Notes under the pieces: generated by a model | Told to the model about the DNA's origin: nothing | The model's database searches: none | What the model saw: the letters and a program-made list of their open reading frames with translations, nothing else | Program-made: the position numbers and the translations under genes | From: Bacteroidota bacterium | GTDB lineage: Bacteria; Bacteroidota; Bacteroidia; Flavobacteriales; Flavobacteriaceae | NCBI GenBank assembly: GCA_023386255.1 | Contig: JAEWKB010000042.1 | Coordinates: 1 to 9,872, forward strand | Length of the DNA stretch: 9,872 nucleotides | Reading direction: 5' to 3' | Shown: one piece after another, positions 6,753 through 9,872 of the stretch | Layout of the letters: each line of letters begins with the position of its first letter | Position numbering within the stretch: position 1 is the first letter of the stretch

Positions 6753-7605
6753 ATCGTATCGGCTGATTTTGTATCAGGTCCAGGAACAGGTTTATCTTGT
6801 CCTTTAGTTCCTTACGAGGTGTAATGAAATCCAGGAAACCGTGCTCCAGTACAAACTCCGCAGTCTGGAAACCTTCAGGAAGATCTTTACCTGTTGTGTC
6901 TTTAACTACACGCGGTCCGGCAAAGCCTATCAGTGCGCCCGGCTCAGAGATGTTTACATCGCCCAGCATAGCATATGATGCTGTTGTACCACCTGTTGTA
7001 GGATCGGTACAAAGCGATATGTATGGAATGCCTGCATCAGCCAGCTGAGCAAGCTTAGCTGAGGTTTTGGCCAGCTGCATAAGCGAGTAGGCCGCTTCCA
7101 TCATCCTTGCTCCCCCTGATTTTGATATCATAAGGAAAGGCACTTTATTCCTAATAGAATAATCAATGGCACGGGCAATTTTCTCACCAACCACAGCCCC
7201 CATAGATCCGCCAATGAAAGCAAAGTCCATACACGCAATCACAAGGTCTTTACCTTTAGATTTACCTACCGCAGTGCGCACTGCATCCTTAAGCTTGGTT
7301 TTGTCAATCGCGTCTTTAAGTCGGTCGCTATATTTTTTGGTGTCAACAAAGTTAAGAGGGTCTTTGGCAGTCATGTTCTTATCAAGTTCCTCAAACTCAT
7401 TATTGTCAAACAATATTTCAAAGTACTCTTTGCTGCCTATCCTTACATGGTAACCGTCTTCCGGGCTTACATAAAAGTTTTTAGCTAACTCATCTGCATC
7501 TACAATTTTACCGGTAGGCGATTTGTACCATAAGCCTTTAGGTACATCTTTTTTGTCTTCGGTTGGTGTTTGTATTCCTTTTTCTGTTCTTTTAAACCAA
7601 GCCAT
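6751..7605 (-). CDS. accD: Acetyl-CoA carboxylase carboxyltransferase subunit beta, without zinc-ribbon cysteines
   Basis: Beta subunit of the carboxyltransferase that, with AccA, moves the carboxyl group from biotin on AccB to acetyl-CoA, giving malonyl-CoA for fatty-acid synthesis in the cytoplasm. The 284-residue product carries the crotonase-like core: [20 protein letters not shown] (124-143), [13 protein letters not shown] (159-171, oxyanion-hole glycines), [17 protein letters not shown] (200-216) and [14 protein letters not shown] (221-234), ending with [14 protein letters not shown]. The N-terminal [13 protein letters not shown] and VSPEDGYH stand where AccD normally has a four-cysteine zinc ribbon (CxxC...CPKC). 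All four cysteines are replaced and the first pair is one residue shorter. Surrounding positions still align, so this is a degenerate ribbon rather than a wrong start. It lies 63 nt after fbaA and probably shares its transcript. No Shine-Dalgarno is visible. Confidence 0.96.
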   Translation of the reverse strand: MAWFKRTEKGIQTPTEDKKDVPKGLWYKSPTGKIVDADELAKNFYVSPEDGYHVRIGSKEYFEILFDNNEFEELDKNMTAKDPLNFVDTKKYSDRLKDAIDKTKLKDAVRTAVGKSKGKDLVIACMDFAFIGGSMGAVVGEKIARAIDYSIRNKVPFLMISKSGGARMMEAAYSLMQLAKTSAKLAQLADAGIPYISLCTDPTTGGTTASYAMLGDVNISEPGALIGFAGPRVVKDTTGKDLPEGFQTAEFVLEHGFLDFITPRKELKDKINLFLDLIQNQPIR

Positions 7606-7621
7606 ATTCAGTTATTCAGTT
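7606..7621. repeat. Tandem 8-bp duplication in the accD leader
   Basis: ATTCAGTT occurs twice head to tail directly upstream of the accD start (AACTGAAT twice on the coding strand, ending at the ATG). No ribosome-binding motif is present. It may be chance or a small slippage duplication, and no function can be assigned. Confidence 0.4.
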
Positions 7622-7626
7622 TTAGG

Positions 7627-7664
7627 AGTTAAGGGTTCCGGGTTTTACTCAATACCCATTAACT
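7627..7664. repeat. Imperfect inverted repeat between fbaA and accD
   Basis: AGTTAAGGGT (7627-7636) pairs with ACCCATTAACT (7654-7664) through ten base pairs with one bulged base and a 17-nt loop. On the minus strand no T-run follows, so it does not look like an intrinsic terminator. As RNA it would be a hairpin in the fbaA-accD spacer and could affect stability or relative expression. The stem is weak enough to be chance. Confidence 0.35.
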
Positions 7665-7668
7665 GTTA

Positions 7669-8736
7669 CTATAAAGTATTTACGTTATTAAGGTCGGCGA
7701 AAGCCTGTTCTAAGCGTTTGTTAAAAGTAAGTTCTCCTTCGCGTATCCATTTGCGCGGGTCGTAATGCTTTTTGTTAGGAGAGTCAGGCCCGTCAGGGCT
7801 TCCAATTTGTGTTTTAAGGTAGTCGATCTTCCCTACCATATAATCACGGATACCCTCAGTAAATGCAAACTGAAGGTCGGTATCAATGTTCATTTTTATA
7901 ACACCATACGATATTGCCTCCCTTATTTCTTCAAGGGTAGAGCCTGAGCCTCCGTGGAAAACAAAATCAACAGGGTTATGCCCTGTATTAAATTTGTTCT
8001 GTACATAATCCTGAGAATTCTTAAGGATTTTAGGTGTAAGCTTCACGTTGCCCGGCTTATAAACGCCATGCACGTTTCCGAAAGCTGCGGCAATGGTAAA
8101 TTTATCCGATATTTTGCTAAGCTCTTCGTAGGCATACCCTACTTCTTCAGGCTGTGTGTACAGTTTAGAGCTGTCTACATCGCTGTTATCAACACCGTCT
8201 TCTTCACCACCGGTAATGCCAAGCTCAATTTCAAGCGTCATGCCCATTTTGCTCATGCGCTCCAGATATTTTTTGCAGGTTTCAATGTTCTCTTCAATCG
8301 GCTCTTCCGAAAGGTCAAGCATGTGTGAGCTGTAAAGCGGCTTGCCGGTTTCGGCAAAATGTTTTTCGCTGGCATCCAATAGCCCGTCTACCCATGGCAG
8401 CAGGTTTTTGGCACAATGGTCCGTATGAAGTATTACAGTAGCGCCATAAGCTTCGGCAAGTGTATGTATGTGTTTTGCACCTGCAATACCGCCCAGTATG
8501 GCTGCCTGTTGCCCATCATTGCTTAGTCCCTTACCGGCATTAAAAGCGGCACCACCATTTGAAAACTGAATGATAACCGGAGCTTTTAATTTTGCGGCAG
8601 TTTCAAGAACGCCATTAATAGTACTGGAACCTGTAACGTTTACCGCAGGAAGGGCAAAGCCTTTCTCTTTGGCATACCTGAATATTTCCTGTACCTGGTC
8701 TCCGGTTGCAACGCCGGGCTTAATATTATGGGCCAT
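7669..8736 (-). CDS. fbaA: Class II fructose-bisphosphate aldolase
   Basis: Zinc-dependent glycolytic and gluconeogenic aldolase: it interconverts fructose 1,6-bisphosphate with dihydroxyacetone phosphate and glyceraldehyde 3-phosphate in the cytoplasm. The 355 residues match the class IIA group (E. coli FbaA, 359). Motifs include PAVNVTGSSTINGVLE (30-45), IIQFSNGGAAF (55-65), LHTDHCAKNLLPWVDGLLDA (103-122; Asp106 catalytic, His107 zinc), TLEIELGITGGEEDGVD (167-183, Glu171), AAFGNVHGVYKPGN (217-230, zinc His223), FHGGSGS (260-266, zinc His261) and KMNIDTDLQFAF (281-292). By motif alignment these correspond to the E. coli residues D109, H110, E174, H226 and H264. It starts 43 nt after the outer-membrane gene, with a TATTTTTG element between them, and accD follows. 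The leader before ATG is A/C-rich (AAACACAGCACA) without Shine-Dalgarno. Confidence 0.98.
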   Translation of the reverse strand: MAHNIKPGVATGDQVQEIFRYAKEKGFALPAVNVTGSSTINGVLETAAKLKAPVIIQFSNGGAAFNAGKGLSNDGQQAAILGGIAGAKHIHTLAEAYGATVILHTDHCAKNLLPWVDGLLDASEKHFAETGKPLYSSHMLDLSEEPIEENIETCKKYLERMSKMGMTLEIELGITGGEEDGVDNSDVDSSKLYTQPEEVGYAYEELSKISDKFTIAAAFGNVHGVYKPGNVKLTPKILKNSQDYVQNKFNTGHNPVDFVFHGGSGSTLEEIREAISYGVIKMNIDTDLQFAFTEGIRDYMVGKIDYLKTQIGSPDGPDSPNKKHYDPRKWIREGELTFNKRLEQAFADLNNVNTL

Positions 8737-8761
8737 TGTGCTGTGTTTTAAAATTAAACTA

Positions 8762-8769
8762 CAAAAATA
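8762..8769 (-). promoter_or_regulatory. Putative -7 promoter element for fbaA-accD
   Basis: Minus-strand TATTTTTG matches TAnnTTTG, 25 nt before the fbaA ATG, in the 43-nt gap after the outer-membrane gene. No TTG or TTTG is present 17-23 nt upstream. The element lies in a 14-nt block (8759-8772) identical to that before mreB. It also overlaps a 15-bp A/T palindrome (8763-8777, AAAAATA-A-TATTTTT). Confidence 0.5.
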
Positions 8770-8779
8770 ATATTTTTAT

Positions 8780-9872
8780 TTAGAAAGGATAATTAATTCC
8801 GACATTTAAAACCGAGTTGGAGAAATTATACTCTTTAAACCAGCGGTCTCCTTCGGGCCTGCCGGGATTGTAGGTTTTAAAGCCTACATCAAATCGTACC
8901 ACAAAGAAGCTAAAGTCATACCTGAAGCCAAAACCTGTACCCAATGCCAAATCCTTAAATGATGAAAAACCGTTGAACGTAAAGTCAGGGTCATCAACCT
9001 CGTCAAAAATGTTCCATATGTTACCAAGATCTCCAAACACGGCGCCGTTAAGCTTACCAAAAAGGTTAAATCGTAATTCTGTGCTATATGCTAATTTAAA
9101 ATTGGCTTCGTTAAAGTCGTTACGGCCGCCACTCCTGCCCGGCCCAAGCCTGTAGGATTGCCATGCCCGGTTGTCGTTAGATCCTCCTGCAAAGTAACTC
9201 CTGGTAAAAGGGATAGAAGTAGAGTTGCCGTACGGCACAGCAATCCCCGCAAATGCCCGCATGGCAAGTATGGTACCCCGGCGGAGGTCAAAATGCTTAA
9301 TGAGGTCAAGCTCGGCTTTTCCGTATTGCGAATATTCAACATCAAAAATTGTCCTGTGCCCGCTTGCACTCCTGTTTTCATCATTGGTTAAAGATGATAT
9401 GAGCCCCAGCGTATTACCTGCTGTTTCTAATTTGGTTTTAAATATAAAAAAAGTATTGTCAACGGCCGGTGGCGGTAGCCGGGTACTTATGGTATAGGTA
9501 ATATTAGATGAGAAAATAAGGTTATTTTCAGTAAGGCGCCGCCTGCGTTCCTCTATACGATTTACATTTTGCCTGTCTTCCTCTGACAATGCAATCCTGT
9601 CTCCCCGCACATCGGCAATAAAATCTGTAGCACCACCCTGATCGATGGTAAGATTGTTATTGCTGTCGAAATAGTCAGGGTCAACCTGCGACTGGTAGGC
9701 CTTGGCAATATCATTGAGGCGGTTGTATGAAGACTCATATACCCTGAAGTAGGCGCCTGCATTTACATTTTTAATGTACTGGATATTGAAGAGGTCATAC
9801 TTCGCGTTTATTGTCCTGTTAGGGCGTCTTGGATTCCAGTTATAGCTAAGTATCCCTGTAAAGTTTTCTTTG
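8780..9872 (-). CDS. BamA/TamA-family outer-membrane beta-barrel protein (TamL-like), N-terminus outside window
   Basis: C-terminal 363 residues of an outer-membrane barrel of the surface-antigen D15/Omp85 superfamily, whose members insert or export outer-membrane proteins. The frame is open from the first complete codon at 9871 and no start is visible inside. An in-frame GTG at 9610 lies mid-barrel and is not a plausible start. The visible part shows alternating amphipathic strands with aromatic ends (for example GILSYNWNPRRP near 9855, and RFNLFGKLNGAVFGDLGNIW around 9070-9010). YFAGGSNDNRAWQSYRLGPG (9193-9134) corresponds to the loop-6 motif of Omp85 proteins, here RAW instead of RGF/RGY. 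The protein ends FSNSVLNVGINYPF, with the C-terminal Phe typical of an outer-membrane insertion signal. The form resembles Bacteroidota TamL, which carries an N-terminal lipoprotein signal and POTRA domains, but those parts are outside, so BamA itself is not fully excluded. fbaA follows 43 nt downstream. Confidence 0.85.
   Translation of the reverse strand, partial: KENFTGILSYNWNPRRPNRTINAKYDLFNIQYIKNVNAGAYFRVYESSYNRLNDIAKAYQSQVDPDYFDSNNNLTIDQGGATDFIADVRGDRIALSEEDRQNVNRIEERRRRLTENNLIFSSNITYTISTRLPPPAVDNTFFIFKTKLETAGNTLGLISSLTNDENRSASGHRTIFDVEYSQYGKAELDLIKHFDLRRGTILAMRAFAGIAVPYGNSTSIPFTRSYFAGGSNDNRAWQSYRLGPGRSGGRNDFNEANFKLAYSTELRFNLFGKLNGAVFGDLGNIWNIFDEVDDPDFTFNGFSSFKDLALGTGFGFRYDFSFFVVRFDVGFKTYNPGRPEGDRWFKEYNFSNSVLNVGINYPF

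Noticed and set aside
7954..8328. Plus-strand open frame of 124 codons
   Set aside because: It lies entirely antisense to fbaA, whose catalytic motifs are complete. Its translation shows no recognisable domain and looks like a shadow of the real gene.
8763..8777. Perfect A/T palindrome AAAAATA-A-TATTTTT over the fbaA -7 box as an operator
   Set aside because: It is made of A and T only in an A/T-rich spacer, and the mreB copy of the promoter block lacks the second half, so chance is the simpler explanation.
9562..9762. Minus-strand 66-codon frame and the in-frame GTG at 9610 as gene starts
   Set aside because: The outer-membrane protein frame is open from 9871 through both positions, so the first is an out-of-frame shadow and the GTG an internal Val codon.
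1..9872. CRISPR array, insertion sequence, tRNA, rRNA, toxin-antitoxin or phage-defence genes
   Set aside because: I looked for spaced direct repeats, terminal inverted repeats, cloverleaf sequences and recognisable protein motifs on both strands and found none. All substantial coding capacity is taken by housekeeping genes.

Overview
The window looks like a core chromosomal segment of a flavobacterium (Bacteroidota, Flavobacteriaceae). Four things point there: the protein sequences, the Bacteroidota-type promoter element TAnnTTTG upstream of several genes, the near absence of Shine-Dalgarno sequences, and the TamL-like form of the outer-membrane gene at the right edge. By eye the base composition is around 40% GC, which is high for a typical Flavobacterium. 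I see no mobile element, CRISPR array, tRNA, rRNA or defence gene, and no sign of horizontal transfer.

Left part (1-3710, all minus strand): the cell-elongation cluster mreB-mreC-mreD-mrdA, transcribed leftwards and very compact. There are 11 nt between mreB and mreC, an 8-nt overlap between mreC and mreD, and a 4-nt ATGA overlap between mreD and mrdA. mrdA (PBP2) is cut by the left edge after 448 residues, before its KTG motif. Together the products form the elongasome: cytoplasmic MreB filaments, the membrane and periplasmic linkers MreC and MreD, and the PBP2 transpeptidase that cross-links lateral-wall peptidoglycan.

Middle (3765-6695): purH (bifunctional, last two steps of IMP synthesis) lies just upstream of mreB on the same strand. 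It is divergent from a plus-strand gene for a MacB/FtsX-type ABC-transporter permease. The 153-nt region between them holds two back-to-back Bacteroidota-type promoters. The permease has no ATPase gene beside it.

Right part (6751-9872, all minus strand): a TamL-like BamA/TamA-family outer-membrane barrel (N-terminus outside the window), then fbaA (class II fructose-bisphosphate aldolase), then accD (carboxyltransferase beta subunit of acetyl-CoA carboxylase). A strong hairpin terminator separates the convergent permease and accD genes.

I found no undescribed multi-gene system. The points worth a second look are small: an AccD without its four zinc-ribbon cysteines, a Cys/His-rich insert in PBP2, an RAW in place of the usual RGF/RGY loop motif in the barrel protein, an identical 14-nt promoter block before mreB and fbaA, closely similar A/C-rich leaders before purH and fbaA, and an accD stop codon built into the terminator stem.
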